From Atrichornis clamosus (taxonomy: Eukaryota; Chordata; Aves; Passeriformes; Menuridae): a DNA stretch of 64,000 nucleotides. Location: positions 1-64,000 of the forward strand of contig WBMZ01000256.1 of NCBI GenBank assembly GCA_013400975.1. The letters run 5' to 3'. The translations under genes were made by a program, and so were the position numbers. Each line of letters opens with the position of its first letter. Positions within the stretch are counted from its first letter, which is position 1. A model generated the notes under the pieces. That model was given only the letters and a program-made list of their open reading frames with translations. It was not told where the DNA came from and ran no database searches. Shown here in pieces: positions 1 to 23,800 of the stretch.

Positions 1-129
1 AGCGGGGCGGGCGGAGCGGCGGGCGCGGCGGAGGCGGGCGCCTTCCCCCCGTGCCCGTCCCGCTTCCCCCGCCGCGGCGGCAGGTGGGAGGCTCCGCGCT
101 GGCAAGGTGGGGCCGGTGCGCCGCGGGTT

Positions 130-136
130 TGACGTG
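130..136 (+). promoter_or_regulatory. CRE-like half site (TGACGTG)
   Basis: TGACGTG is the CREB/ATF core half site. It lies 74 bp upstream of the first AP-1 site, a combination common in FOS-family promoters. Only the motif is seen; occupancy is inferred. Confidence 0.4.
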
Positions 137-203
137 TGCGAGTGCACATGGTGCGGCGGCGGGCGGATAATAAGCGAGCGCGGCCGGGGCGATGCCATTG
201 CTC

Positions 204-210
204 TGAGTCA
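204..210 (+). promoter_or_regulatory. AP-1 site (TGAGTCA), distal copy
   Basis: Perfect TRE heptamer TGAGTCA followed by CC. It lies 596 bp before the ATG in the promoter-proximal CpG island. The family's own protein product binds this sequence. Confidence 0.7.
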
Positions 211-270
211 CCGCGGGCGCGCGGAGCTCCCGCTCGCCGCGCCGCCGAGCCGCGGGGCGCAAGACCCGGC

Positions 271-277
271 TGAGTCA
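271..277 (+). promoter_or_regulatory. AP-1 site (TGAGTCA), proximal copy
   Basis: Second perfect TGAGTCA, also followed by CC, 67 bp downstream of the first and in the same orientation. The pair suggests autoregulation by AP-1, which has been reported for fra-2 promoters. Confidence 0.7.
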
Positions 278-529
278 CCCCTGTGCCGGGAAAAGGGGCG
301 GCCGGTGTGTGGTGGTGGTGGAGGAGGAGGTTGTGGGGAGGCGGAGGAGAACCGCTCCGCCTGCAGCCCCCGGGGCCGGGGCCGCTCCGCCGGCGGGGCG
401 AGTCTTGCCGGGCAGCGCCGAGAGAGGACATCGGCGAGCGCCCGCTTGCGCGCACGGCTCTACTCCCGCCGCGCCGCCGAGACCTGCCGTCCCGTCCCGT
501 CCCGCAGGCGCTCGGCTGCCAACTGAGCC

Positions 530-660
530 ACTTTTATAATAATTGTTATTATTTTAAATTTTGTTATATATTTTTATTTTTACTTTTTTCTTTTTTTTTT
601 GCCTTTTTCCCCCCAGCTTCTTCTCCCTCTCCAAAGCCATTTTATTATTTTTTTTTTTCC
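530..660 (+). other. AT-rich tract inside the FOSL2 5' leader
   Basis: Abrupt switch from GC-rich island to a sequence of almost only A and T (about 530-600), then pyrimidine tracts ending around 660, before GC-rich sequence returns up to the ATG at 800. It contains TTTATAATAATTG and long T runs. It carries no ATG. It may be an unstructured landing zone in the 5' UTR, or promoter sequence if transcription starts downstream of it. Confidence 0.6.
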
Positions 661-799
661 TCTCCGCGGCGAGCGTTGGGAGGCGAAAGGCAAGAGCCGA
701 AGAGGTCGGGAGGGAGAAGGGGGCGGGGAGACGGCGAGGGAGCGGCTGGTGTCGGTGTGGGAAGGCGGGGACGCGGCTCCCCCAGCCCGACCTCGGACC

Positions 800-12724
<11,925 letters not shown>

Positions 12725-14804
12725 TCCCCCTGCAGCCCCCCATTTTGCCAGTGTGTTACATCCCCCACAACACCATGGGGGGAGCCCCCTCCATGGGATT
12801 AGAGACAGGCACAGGATCGTTCAAGCACAAGGGCAGCAAGAACAAGGATGGGGAAGTGCTACAGCTCCAGGAAAGAGTGAGGACCAACGCCAGCTCCTGG
12901 GAGGCAGGCAACGGCAAGGGTGGGACTGACATGCCAGGGCTTCTTGGAGAGGGTGATGTCCCCTCTGTAGGGACTGCCTATGGAAAGCCCTTTGTGGCCA
13001 TACTGGACTTGGGGAGCACATCTGTCCAGGACTGAAGGCGAGCTGCAGACAGTTGCCAGTCATCCCTTTCCTTTGTGGATTGACCTGATGGGTTGTGCTC
13101 TGTGCTTAAATCATTCTGGTTAGTTGATCTTACAACTTCTCTCTTACTCTCTCCCTCTCTCCCTCTGCTTTTCATTTCCAATGTTGTCAATCCCATTACA
13201 TTTCATCCAGTTGCTCTAAACTCTATAAAGTCTTGTTAGGATCTTTCCTCTTGGGAGTAGCTGCAGGAAACATGTAGGGTTGCCCAGACAGGAAGGTGAC
13301 AGCTGGGAGGACCAGGAGATCAGGGGACCAAGAGGAGCCCAAGAGCTCAGCAGCAAGGACAGAGGTTGTAATCTTTAGCCTGGGGCACAGAGACAGCAGA
13401 AGGCTCATATAGAAGCCTTTCTTCTTTAAAATGTAGATGTTTTTACCCCCTTGGGCTCCTCAAAAAACCAAGTTAGCATCTCAGGGCCAAAGTAGCATCA
13501 GAAAAGCTGCTGGGCTGACACTTGCCAGTGTCACTGGCAGGGTTTTACCCTAGTTTGCTGGATATCCAGTCTGCTGCTTGTTGTTTACTTTTCCTGGGCT
13601 ACCTGCTGTCTAGGGAGTATTAGATCTTCCTTCCCATCAGGCTTCCTGACTCAGAGCAGAGGCTGATCTCTTCCTGTTAGTAAATCTTCCCCTCCCCTTG
13701 GCCATATTTGCAGAACATGCTACAAAAAAAAAGGTGGCACCACATGCCTATAAATCTAGGATGGAGACTGGCAGCAGCTGAGAGGGTGAAACTAGCTGAT
13801 TGTACCCTTGCTGATTTTTTTCATTGTTGGGAAACAAAGCAGTACGCATCCACCAGCTGATACTAGTGAGTGTTGTTTGCTCAGAGATTCCCAGTTTCTG
13901 AGGTTGAGGGGAAGGTCGTGGTCCAAGCACAGCACGGGCCACAAGGTGCTTTTGACCAGGCGGTAACGGCATGCTTAAAGTGTTGAACAGGTCAACAGAG
14001 CTTTTGACAACCTCTGGCAAATGACAAATTGACAGCTGAGGAAAACTGATTAGCATTATTTGCACCTCGGTCTTTGGCCTCTTGTTTTTTCTTTTATTAT
14101 AATTGATCTTGTTTTATTGTGGTTGATTGGCCTGAAGACAAAGAAACAAACCAAAGGGCTCTTCCCCTAGTGTTGGGTGCTTGTCTTTTCTAGCCTGTGG
14201 GCTTGGCTGCTATTGCTAAGTGCTCACAGAGGGTACATACAGGCTCTCCAGTGCTGATGTTCACTACTGAAAACAGGAATGTGTGTAACCTATTTCCACT
14301 TGGAGCCAAGCTCAGTTCCTATGGATGTCAAGGCATGACCCTGTGCACACTAGGATTGCCCAGCTTGCCAGCTAAACCCCTTAGGAGATAACTCTTTGGT
14401 CCTGCCTGTTGAAGCTGTGGTGGCAGCTATTTATTTTGGTGTGAGATTGTCTTTTTCTTTTATACACACATATATATATATATTTTTTTTTTTTTTTTAA
14501 ATCAACCAAAACCAGGGTATTTCTTGTTCAGGCTGGACCTGGAGAAATGCAATATACATTCATAGGGCTAGTCCTATGAGATGCAAAACTGCTGCAGTCC
14601 CCACCAATTCCACTGGGAATTAATAGGGTTCGGCCTTGTGGAACCAGGCCTTTACTCATCAGGGCTGACTTCCCTCAAACTCTGGTCACTGCGCATTCCT
14701 TGAATCATTTCAAAGGGACACTACTTTTGACTCTAAAGGTAGACTTTGGGTTTTTTATTATTGCTATTATTTTTAAACCCAGGTATTTTACCTAACCTGC
14801 CAGA

Positions 14805-14810
14805 AATAAA
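14805..14810 (+). terminator. Poly(A) signal AATAAA, proximal FOSL2 candidate
   Basis: AATAAA followed within 10-20 bases by a GT-rich stretch (gtgagtggtctttttg), a good downstream element. It would give a 3' UTR of about 2.1 kb that lacks the AU-rich nonamer. Confidence 0.5.
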
Positions 14811-14983
14811 GATGTGAGTGGTCTTTTTGCTTCATAAAGCTGATTGGATTCAGGCTTTTTCTTTGTTGCTTGAACACTTCCATCCTTATACCGGTGCTAG
14901 AGGTTTCAAACTGAGCTTTTACAGTAAGTAACATTAGTAAAGGAGTTCTACTGTCCTTGCATGTACATCAAAACTTCTTTTCT

Positions 14984-14989
14984 AATAAA
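14984..14989 (+). terminator. Poly(A) signal AATAAA, alternative FOSL2 candidate
   Basis: AATAAA inside tctaataaagtaaacc. The downstream element is weak. It may act together with the signal 179 bp upstream. Confidence 0.3.
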
Positions 14990-16582
14990 GTAAACCTTAA
15001 ATTTCCCATAGTTAGCACAGAAGATCCACCTTTCCTAGGGTTTTATTGGATGATATAACTTTAGGTGAGACTGCAGCTTCTCTGTCTCCATTTTGCCAGA
15101 TGCTTGTTTGGGCCACTCTGGATTGAGAATCTAAAACTTACTAAAATGTCTCTGCATATCATTTCCAACCATTTTTGAGCAGAATGCAACACTGATATGT
15201 GGTGAGTCCTAAAATGATGCAGCTAGCTGACCAGGATTGCTGGCTCCTGTGAGATCAGGAACATCCACCCCTTACAGGGGTTTCAGGAAGTCAGGTGCCT
15301 CCTCTGACCCAGCTGGTGGAACAACAAAAAGTTACCTTTGCTTTTGGGCACTGAATCATTGCCAAAAGGAACTGCAGCTGGTCCTTGCCCACTGCCTCCT
15401 GCCTGGTCATAGACCTTCTCAGAGACAGGACAGGATGCTCCCCATGATACTGATGGGAGCTGTGTGAAACTGCTCAAAAAAGAGGATTATATTCTACTGT
15501 TTGGAAAAAGCCCCAGATACCTTGTGCCTGCCTATTTTGTCCCTCAGATCTCTCAGAGGATGTCTGTGTTGGAATCGCTGGTCTCCGGCCTTTGGTATTT
15601 TCTGGCTCAGCCTTACTGTTATTTTGTTTCTGGTAGGCAGGTACAACTTTACTGCTGTTTTGGTCCAGCCCTACATTCTTTTCAGGTTTTCTGGTGTGCT
15701 CTTTGGGAACTGATTGCCTTCTCCATCCCTAAAATGGTATTTTCCATGAGTACCCTCCCTGCTGATTCCTAAATGTAGTGTCTCCATGTTCTGCATGTAA
15801 TGGGGATGTGGGAGCTGTTATAACTAGTGCTGACAGAGTTGTTGAAGTCTAGAAAAAGGCCCAGGGAATTTCAGCTGGTATTGGGTCAATCCCCTAGTGA
15901 CTGGCCCGACAAAGCCTTTCCTAACATCTTAAATTAATCAATGCCAAACTGGGAGGAGCAGTAGCCAGCTGCATTGAAGGAAACATTCAGCTTCTAGGTG
16001 ATGTTTGCCATTCCAATTTTGCCCTCATTCCTCCTTCCCCTTTCCCAGTTGTGGCATTGCCTTCATATATTCCTTTCTTATAGGTGTGGAGACTGGGTAA
16101 GTCTCAACCTACTTGTGGTGTGATGGGATTTGGGACCAACATGCTGGGGACAGTAGCTCTCTGTTGTGTTTTTATAATTATTATTTAAATGATCTATTTA
16201 GTTCATCTGAATCTTTAATTTTGCTGCTTACTGTATGTAGGATCCACCTGGCCTTCATCCTAAATGAAAAGAAAAAAAACCAAAATGAAAACAAACCTAA
16301 GACACCTCCGTTCTCCCTGGTCTCTTATTATTTATTGGCAGGCAGGCGTCTTGTGCCTGCTCTAGCAGATCTGCCCACCATTAATTTAACATCCTCCCAA
16401 ATAACATTCCTGGTGTTTGGTTGTTGCTTTTATTTTTCCTTTTTGTTGTTGCTTTTTTTTTTTCATTCTAAAACAGACTTCTGAAATGTAAGAAATCTTA
16501 TTATCATGACACATGTTCATTTTCGTTAGGAAGGCCAAGTCAGACTTTTTAGAGGTGGGGGGAACAATATACATTTTATTTC

Positions 16583-16591
16583 TTATTTATT
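16583..16591 (+). promoter_or_regulatory. AU-rich element nonamer (UUAUUUAUU) in FOSL2 3' UTR
   Basis: Exact TTATTTATT followed by TAT, giving overlapping ATTTA pentamers about 45 bp before a poly(A) signal. This is the destabilising element of early-response mRNAs, bound by ZFP36/ELAVL-type proteins (established for the class). Its location in this transcript depends on use of the distal poly(A) signals. Another TATTTATTTT lies near 14429. Confidence 0.55.
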
Positions 16592-16633
16592 TATCATGTT
16601 TACATCTTTTTTTTCTGTTCAAGACTTGGATAT

Positions 16634-16639
16634 AATAAA
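16634..16639 (+). terminator. Poly(A) signal AATAAA, distal FOSL2 candidate
   Basis: AATAAA followed by an ATTAAA at about 16646 and then a long T-rich run at 16662-16681, a strong cleavage context. It gives a 3' UTR of about 3.9 kb and includes the AU-rich nonamer. Confidence 0.5.
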
Positions 16640-17602
16640 GAAAGCATTAAAGTACTACAATCTTCTTTTTTTTTTTTTTTAGGCTAATAATTTTTTTTGA
16701 TTCCTTAAAGAAAAGATTCTGGGTTTTGTTGTTTGTACAAAATGTAAAAAGAGATATGTTTTTAAAGATGCATTATCATTCCTCTGTGAACAGTAGGTGG
16801 AGTTCAGGACAAATCTCAGAATACAAGATAATAATAAAATCCTAGCCTGTTTTACTTAATTGTTCCCCCTCTATCCTGTATGATTAAAGGGTTATTCCAC
16901 TTTCTTGTTTGTGGTTACTTGATGTTAAAACCATATTAAAATGTGTAGAAAATAGGTATCCAATTGTTCTTGCTCAGTGAGAGGATAAACTGTTGTATAT
17001 ATCTTGATATACTGTGTAGTTCAAAGTAACATCAGTAAGGGATAGTGCATCTTTATTAGAGCGATAAGTTACTAGTGTCACTAAAGTCTACTTTAAGACC
17101 CTTAGATACAGAAAGGGCCTGATTCTGATTCCACTCACCTGGGACAAATTGAAAGCATCAGTAGCATTTTGCTGCTGCAAAGCAGGTTTCAGAAGTGAAA
17201 TCAAGCCTTAGTGACTAATAGGTGACCACGAGGATTGTTGCAGGTTTGGGGGCACCATTATCTTTTTTTTCCCCAAAAGTTTTAGATCATGGTTCTTCTT
17301 TTTTATTGTCTGTCTGCAATGCGATAGTTTCTGCCAAAGAGGTTCTTAAAGATGACTGCTGAAGCGGGACTTTTCTTTGCTCGTGCTGATCTGGATATCA
17401 TTCTTGCAGTCCTGGGGAATCTCAGCTCTGAGGCATTCTCTCTGGTGTTGTCTCTTTTCTGTTCTTGTTATTTTACTGAATTACAGGCCTACAGTATTTG
17501 CACTAAAACAAAAAGCTTGTTAGAGAAAGCTTGCTGCTACAAAAGAAAGAACATATTAAAATGGTTTTGCTTTTAAAATTTTAACTGAGTAGCATTTTGT
17601 AG

Positions 17603-17608
17603 AATAAA
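17603..17608 (+). terminator. Poly(A) signal AATAAA, most distal FOSL2 candidate
   Basis: AATAAA followed about 30 bp later by a T-rich tract (cttttcttttttcctgtg). Other weaker signals lie at 16833, ATTAAA at 17866, and AATAAA at 18075. Confidence 0.4.
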
Positions 17609-20248
17609 ATCCATTTAGACTGAAAAGAAAAAAATGACTTTTCTTTTTTCCTGTGCACCTTCTCCCCCCCATCCTCCTTTCTTTTCATCCAGTTCCTCAG
17701 TGGTATGATGTTCCCCCCTTCTCTTTCGGTGCTCAGTTGTAATGATTGGCTGTATTGTTGACTATGCTGCTGAGAGTTATGACACTTGTAAATCTCGTTT
17801 TAATGACATTGTGGACACTTTTGTATAGCAAGAACTAACTGGAGTTCTCTCTGTTAATTGAAGTCATTAAAAAGCTCCCTTTGCCATGAACAATTAAAAG
17901 CTCGCATGTTCCTTCAATATGAACAAATGGGTACAGCTTTGCCAGGTGCCTGGTTGGTTGTAACACATTTGAAAGCTTCTTTCATAAGAGCAGCTGCAAT
18001 CTGGACAGCTGCTACCTGCAACAATGGTAGATGGGGCAGAGGCTGGCAGAGCAGCCCACCTGGGCTAAAAGGCAAATAAAGCACTAATCCTTTCATCTTG
18101 GCTTCAAACAGGAAAGCAATAGAGATGGAAAATGCATGTTGAAGTGACTTTTTTTCTTTTTTTTTTTTTTAATCCGTCTCCTCAACCAGAAGGAGTCAAA
18201 GCTTCTGCTCTGAAAACGGGGTGGAAAGCATGCTTGCTTCACTGGCAGCAAGGAGGAGGTGAAGATGGAATTTCCTTGCTCGCCTGGGGAAATCTCCAGC
18301 CTCTGGAGTGGAAGGAACTCAAGGTTAGGAGTGGAAGATGTCATATACAAGTTCAAAATGAAACAGTGGTGGGGAGGAGATAGGTGAATCATGGCTAGTC
18401 AAGCTGGCATCAGGCCAAGCTTCTCCTTGCTCATGGGACTTCCTTAGGAGTAATGTCTTCTCTGGTTTCCTGCTGTCTCTGTCCCCTGCTTTTTTTTTCC
18501 CCCCTCATTTTCTTTTTAACTCCTGTGTTCTCACAGTTCCGTGGGGAAGAAGATGAGAGATGTCGAAGCAAGTTATATGGCTGATATATGGAAACTATTT
18601 GTGAAGTCATAGGGAATGCTGGAGGTATCAGTCACCAGAACAGGGAATGCATGCACATGCCTGTGTGAAATGAGCTCAGCTGTCAGGAATCCATACTGTA
18701 GGAAAGCTGACATGAACTCGGCATAGGAGGGTTTGGACTGTAAAGCTGGAGCCAGCCTTAGGGTTCTCTACAGAGTCAAGGATGACAGAGTGGTAGTAGT
18801 TCTTTTGGGGGGCATGGCAACCTCCAGCATATATGCCAAAGAACACGGGAGAACCTTCTCTTATTATCTATCCCCACTGGCCCTCAGGCATGGGGGAGTC
18901 CCCATTTGATCTTCTACTGCACACAAGTCTTCTCTAACCGGAGTGCCTCCAGGATTTCCTGCCTCTCAAAGGGCTTTCCCATTACGCTGCTGCACAGAGG
19001 CATCCAGCCTCGATTTTGTCAAACCAGCTCCTTTGGCAGCATATACCTCCTCCGCCCCCTCCCAAAAAAAGGCTAACAGGAGGATATGTTCTTGCTTGCC
19101 TCCTGCCAACCTGAAGTGCTCCCTAAGCTCCTGTTTGCTGACAGCGCCCTTCAGAAAGGCTTAATGTTGCTTGACTGCAAATGCTGGTTGCCAGGCCCGG
19201 CCTCCCACCTGATTTTCTCCCAGCAGTGGCTGGTTGGGACTGCCTTTTATCATCATTAGCTGTGGACCCTGGAATGTCCACAGCAGTTACTGCAACTTGG
19301 TTTTGAAGGATGAAATTGCACAGCAGAGCAAACTCTTTTCCCCCAGCCTTCTGGCTGTGGGAGGCCAAATTCTACCACATTGACATGGAAATTATGTTTT
19401 TCCCGACATCCTCATCTTGTTTTAGATCACTTAACATAGGGAATTTCCCCTCCTTCTGAAACAGGCTCACTCTCCCTCCACTCTGCTATGCCTTCACCTT
19501 GTGATGCAAGGGAGGAATCTCTGTGTTACCACAGGGTGTGCTGGAAGAGAGACCACCCATTTCTCTTGCAAGAAGGGTTGCGAGGGGCATCTCCACCAAA
19601 AATTCTTCCATCAGGATCAGCATACATCCCAATGATGTCTTCAGTGTGTAGAAGAATTAAGAGGCTCCCCATTCTCTTTTGCCTATCCTCTTCCCAGGAT
19701 GTGAGACACATCTCTGTACTTTTCCTTGTGGTCATATTTCTTATTGATAGAAGCACTGGCTCTTCTCTCCAGGTAGCACGTGTGGGTAGCCTGTTCTTCT
19801 TACGTGGAAGGGAGACCCCACCTGGGACAGTTTTTGTGGCAAGAGAAAGCCCAGAGGAGTGGCCTGAATATATTGTGCCAGAGGATGTCAACCTGTCAGA
19901 TGAAGGCTTTTGGTGATTTTTTTTTCCCCACTTTTAAAAAATCTAGAACCTGCAGGAGCAGCTACAGGAACACTGCAGAAAATCTGCAGTCAATGGGAAA
20001 AATAAGCATGTGTTAAATCTGCAGAAAGCTTAATGGCAAGCAGAGCTGGAGTGGGAGTGTGGGGGAAAGGAGGGCATCCAGAATACTCATTCGAAGTGAT
20101 GTTTCCACTGTCATGTGGGAAGGATGTGACAGAGAAAAACGGTAACATGGTTATTGCATCAGATACCCCAAAGTGGAAAAAATGATGCGTTAAAAAAACC
20201 CAAAACTCACACTATATGGTCCTACTTCTACTGATGCCTGTGTCTCCT

Positions 20249-20274
20249 AAAACACTTGTCATAACAAGTGTTTT
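20249..20274. repeat. Perfect 11-bp inverted repeat with 4-bp loop
   Basis: Left arm AAAACACTTGT (20249-20259), spacer CATA, right arm ACAAGTGTTTT (20264-20274). The arms are exact reverse complements. Each arm contains CACTTG/CAAGTG, a core bound by NK2-class homeodomain proteins and also resembling an E-box. Confidence 0.8.
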
Positions 20275-20444
20275 CTGCTCAGTCTCACGTGGGACTAGCA
20301 AGGCCACCATTCAGCAGTGCTTGGCCAGTGTCAGGACAATGAACAATGGAAACTGTTGGCACCCTCTCATAGGACTGAGGTTTAAATGCAGGTTTTTCAT
20401 GCATGTTCCAGTGTAGTGACATCCAGGGCAGCTCAGGAAGATTT

Positions 20445-20856
20445 TCCTTGATGAAGACAGGACAAGGCTGGGAGGAGAGACCAAGAGAGCTGGGAATGTT
20501 TGGCTGTGAGAAAAGAAGGCTCATGGCAGATCTTACCAAAATGTGTAAATACATGATGGAGGTAAGAAGAAAAGGAGATGCAATCAGACTCTTCCCAGTA
20601 GTACCAAGTGACAGGATGAGAGGCAATGGTCACATTTTGCAAGAGAGGGCATGAAAGTTACTTTTTTGCTGTGAAGGTGGTCAAACACTGGCATAGGTTG
20701 ATCAGGGAAGTTTGTGGAGTCTCCATTCTTGGTGACATTCAAAACCAGACTGGACATGGCTCTCAGCAATCTGCTCCAACTGACCCTGCTTGAGCGAAGG
20801 GGTGGACTAGACATTCTTCTGTGATGCCTTCCAACCTCAGCCATTCTGTGGTTCTG
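20445..20856 (+). mobile_element. CR1 LINE fragment, 3' end, sense orientation
   Basis: Resembles the CR1 3' region: GAGCTGGGAATGTTTGGC, a GAGAAAAGAAGGCTCA block, then GGTCAAACACTGG, and the terminal CCTTCCAACCTCAGCCATTC followed by TGTGGTTCTG. CR1 elements end in ATTCTGTG-type repeats. The copy is diverged, has internal deletions near 20640-20680 and carries no coding capacity. The 5' boundary is approximate. Confidence 0.85.
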
Positions 20857-23800
20857 CTTTTTATTCCACATAGTACTGAAGGAACATATTGAGAGCATAT
20901 TTCTTTCCCCCTTGCAGTGCTATCTCATTTGAACTCCAGAATTCCTCTGTACTAAATATCAGTCTTTTTGATGCTGGCTATGCAAGGTCAAACAGATAAG
21001 GACTAAGCTGGGAGGAGGATATAATGGCAGACAAGAATGTAAACTGTTCAGCCTGCTGCAGTGTGAGTCTCAGATTTCCCTTTTTATTTTGCTTGCCCCA
21101 TTCCAGAGACTAGTGTGGGGGAAGAGAGTGAGACAGGCCTTACATGGCTGTAATCTAGATCCTGCATCCCACAAATGACTGTACAACTCTGCAAGTCCAC
21201 AGGCAGTGCCAGGAACTGTTGCCTGTTTGCCTTTTGCAGGCTCTCCTACTGTTTTTCCTCTCTCAGACAGAAGTCGTTTTTCAAGTTCCCTGGAAAGGTA
21301 AATAAGGATCTACAGCCGATGAGCCTAGGTTAGCTCATGGGTCAGGCACAATCCATCAACTGAACAAAGAGCTCCCTCTGGCCCCCCACCTTCTTTCTGT
21401 AACCCTGATTGGGCTCCCAGGCTCAGGCAAATTCATCAGTGGCTCCCAGTGATGACAGGCACTCCTGTTGGTGATTACTGATATGAAAGGCCACAGCAGG
21501 AGATGCTGGGTTTGGGCAAAGGGAAGAAATAGGTCAGTTCTTTTCCTTTGGGTAGCTCAAGTTATTCAAACATGGGATGCTCTAATTCACTAATTCCTGT
21601 TTGAGTTGCTTACATCATCATTAACACTCTGAAATGTACTTAGTTTTGAAACTGGTTGTTTCATGTTAATGAGGGTAGAGCAACAGACACCAGCCTGTGG
21701 ACTTAAAACAAAAGTTACGTGCCAGAGACCCGTGACTGTCTCTATTAATCTAGGGGGAAAGTGAGCTCATGAGCCCTCCATATCTAAGATTGCCCTATGG
21801 TCTAGCGAGGGACAGCCTTGCTCTGACCCCTCAAAGCCAGAGCTTGGGGCAGGGCATCAGGACCAGCAGTGAGCAGCACCACAGCCTTGTGCCTCAGGAG
21901 TCAGTCACCACAGCCTTTGTTCTCAGCTGATGCTGACTTAGAAGGCTGTAACCCTTCCCTCCTCCCTGGCTGCTACAGGTCACAGGGGTGATGGGAGATG
22001 TTGGCTGCCTTTTGTAGCCTCCGACTGAACACTGTGTTTGTGAGCCACAAGGACTGTGATTAAATCTCTACTCTGAGCAGTGTTCTGAGGCCATACTGGT
22101 ATCTAATTACATTCTCCACTTTTGGCAGCTGAGGAAATGAAGATCTACCTGTGACACTGCCTGTGGTAAAAGGGAGGGAATAGGAAAGGAGAGTGATGCC
22201 TTCAAAACATCAGCTTCAGGTGCTTCCCTTGACCTTGGGTGTCCTCTTCTGTCGGTACCCGCAGCTGGGATGGGTGCTTATCCTGGAGTGATGAACTTCT
22301 TCCTTCTTGCTCTTGTCCTGGTGGAGGTGAGGGGTTTGTTGGAGATGTAGTCACCTGTTGCCAGGCTGTTCCCAGGCAGCTACAAGGAATAATGTCCTGT
22401 GGTAGCTCAGAGCAGGAGCTGTGCAGTGAAGGTCTTGGCAACTTGATGTCCTACAAGATGCATCTGGCTGTACAAGATTCCTGATTGCATAGACCTGCCT
22501 GTCCTGGAAGACTGAAGGAAGGACCCTCACAGGGAATCGCTCCTGGAAGTGTGGTTGGCTGCCTTAGTAGGGGATGTCTGTCCTCTGCCCCTGGTGACTG
22601 TCTGGTTCCAATTTTGTTTTCCTTCTCTCACATGACTTCAACTCTTAATTTCCTTGTACAGCTGCTGCCATTTCTCTGTTCTCCAGGACCAGTGGCTACT
22701 CCACAGGCACGTTTCTGGTGGCAGGGAGGGAGGGCAGACTGTTTCCACAACGGGGCTGTACAAAGGGCTAAATCCTGTGACTCGGCGCCACGGGGAAGAA
22801 AGTCATTACTAATCCCTACCATATAGCGGCTCCGCCTGCCCAGCAGGATCAATGGCGCCATCTCAGCCCCATTATGTTGACTCTGAATCAGCAAGGAACG
22901 CCAAGGAGCTGGGAGGAGAGGGCTCCTCCCAGTGTGGGGTACTACTGCCTGCCTGTGGGACAGTCAGGGCCTCCTTTCCCCCGCTCTGATTTTGGAAGAG
23001 GTGATGAAGCATTCAGTGGTGCTAAGGCCCACAGGCTAGCCCAGACCCTAGAGCAGGATGGGCAGGGCAGAGACCCTGCCGGGGTGTGTGCCAGGCTCTC
23101 CAGCCCCAGGAGCATGGGGCGAGCTGGGGAGCTGCGCACCCTCCCAGCTGAGGCCAACCAGTTCTGGCAGGTAGAGGTAGGGGTGGATCCTGGAGCCATT
23201 TCCAGGGAAAAGGCAGGCTCTGGGGAAAGCAGGGACGCTGCAGCTGTCTCTTTGCCCCCTACAGTCACACAAGGCTGGGAGTCCAGCATTTTGAAAAGGG
23301 TCCCAGTGAGAACTCAGCTGTCCATCCCTGTGCTTCTTGCACAAACAAAGGGCGACGGCTTTTCAGACTATACCATTTAAGGAGTTCCCCAGCTTAGTGA
23401 ACCTCAGCTGACCTCAGGGTACACTGAGTTTCCAGCTCAGCAGAGCAGCGTTTCAGTGGAAAGCAAGCAGCCCAGAACTTCCCTCCTTGCATCTGGAGGA
23501 AGAGGGGCTGCTGGAGGGTGGGCAGCAAACAACAGCACACAGAAAAAAAGGTGATGTCAATTACTGACCCTTAGAAGTAGCCAGATCCCTTCCTAGGAAG
23601 GATGTTGCAGTCCAGCAGGATCCGCTGGAATGTAAAGCAGCTTCAGCAGCTTTTGGCAGGCCCTGGGTCAAGGGGGATGGGAGGATGCCAGGCATACAGC
23701 ACCACTGTGGCATGGGTGCTGCATGTTGGGGTGCAGGAGCAGTGCCCCAGGAACGCAGTGTTTACAAAGGTGAAAAACATTAATAACACGCACTAGGCTC

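Larger units (their letters stand above)
12725..17640 (+). other. FOSL2: FOSL2 3' UTR (end uncertain)
   Basis: Non-coding sequence after the stop, with increasing AT content and several AATAAA signals at 14805, 14984, 16634, 16833 and 17603. Long 3' UTRs are usual for FOSL2. The signal at 16634 followed by a T-rich stretch near 16660-16681 is a strong end candidate, and that at 17603 is another. The precise end cannot be read from sequence. Confidence 0.6.

Noticed and set aside
12745..13035. A 96-codon open frame just after the FOSL2 stop
   Set aside because: It lies in the 3' UTR, is out of the reading context and resembles no protein family; the FOSL2 C terminus SPTLLAL is complete before it.
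19488..19916. A 142-codon open frame in the intergenic region
   Set aside because: An antisense frame of similar length overlaps it, no family similarity is recognised and no promoter or splice context is seen.
22874..23380. A 168-codon open frame in a GC-rich intergenic patch
   Set aside because: The amino-acid composition is low-complexity, the opposite strand is equally open, and there is no similarity to a known family.
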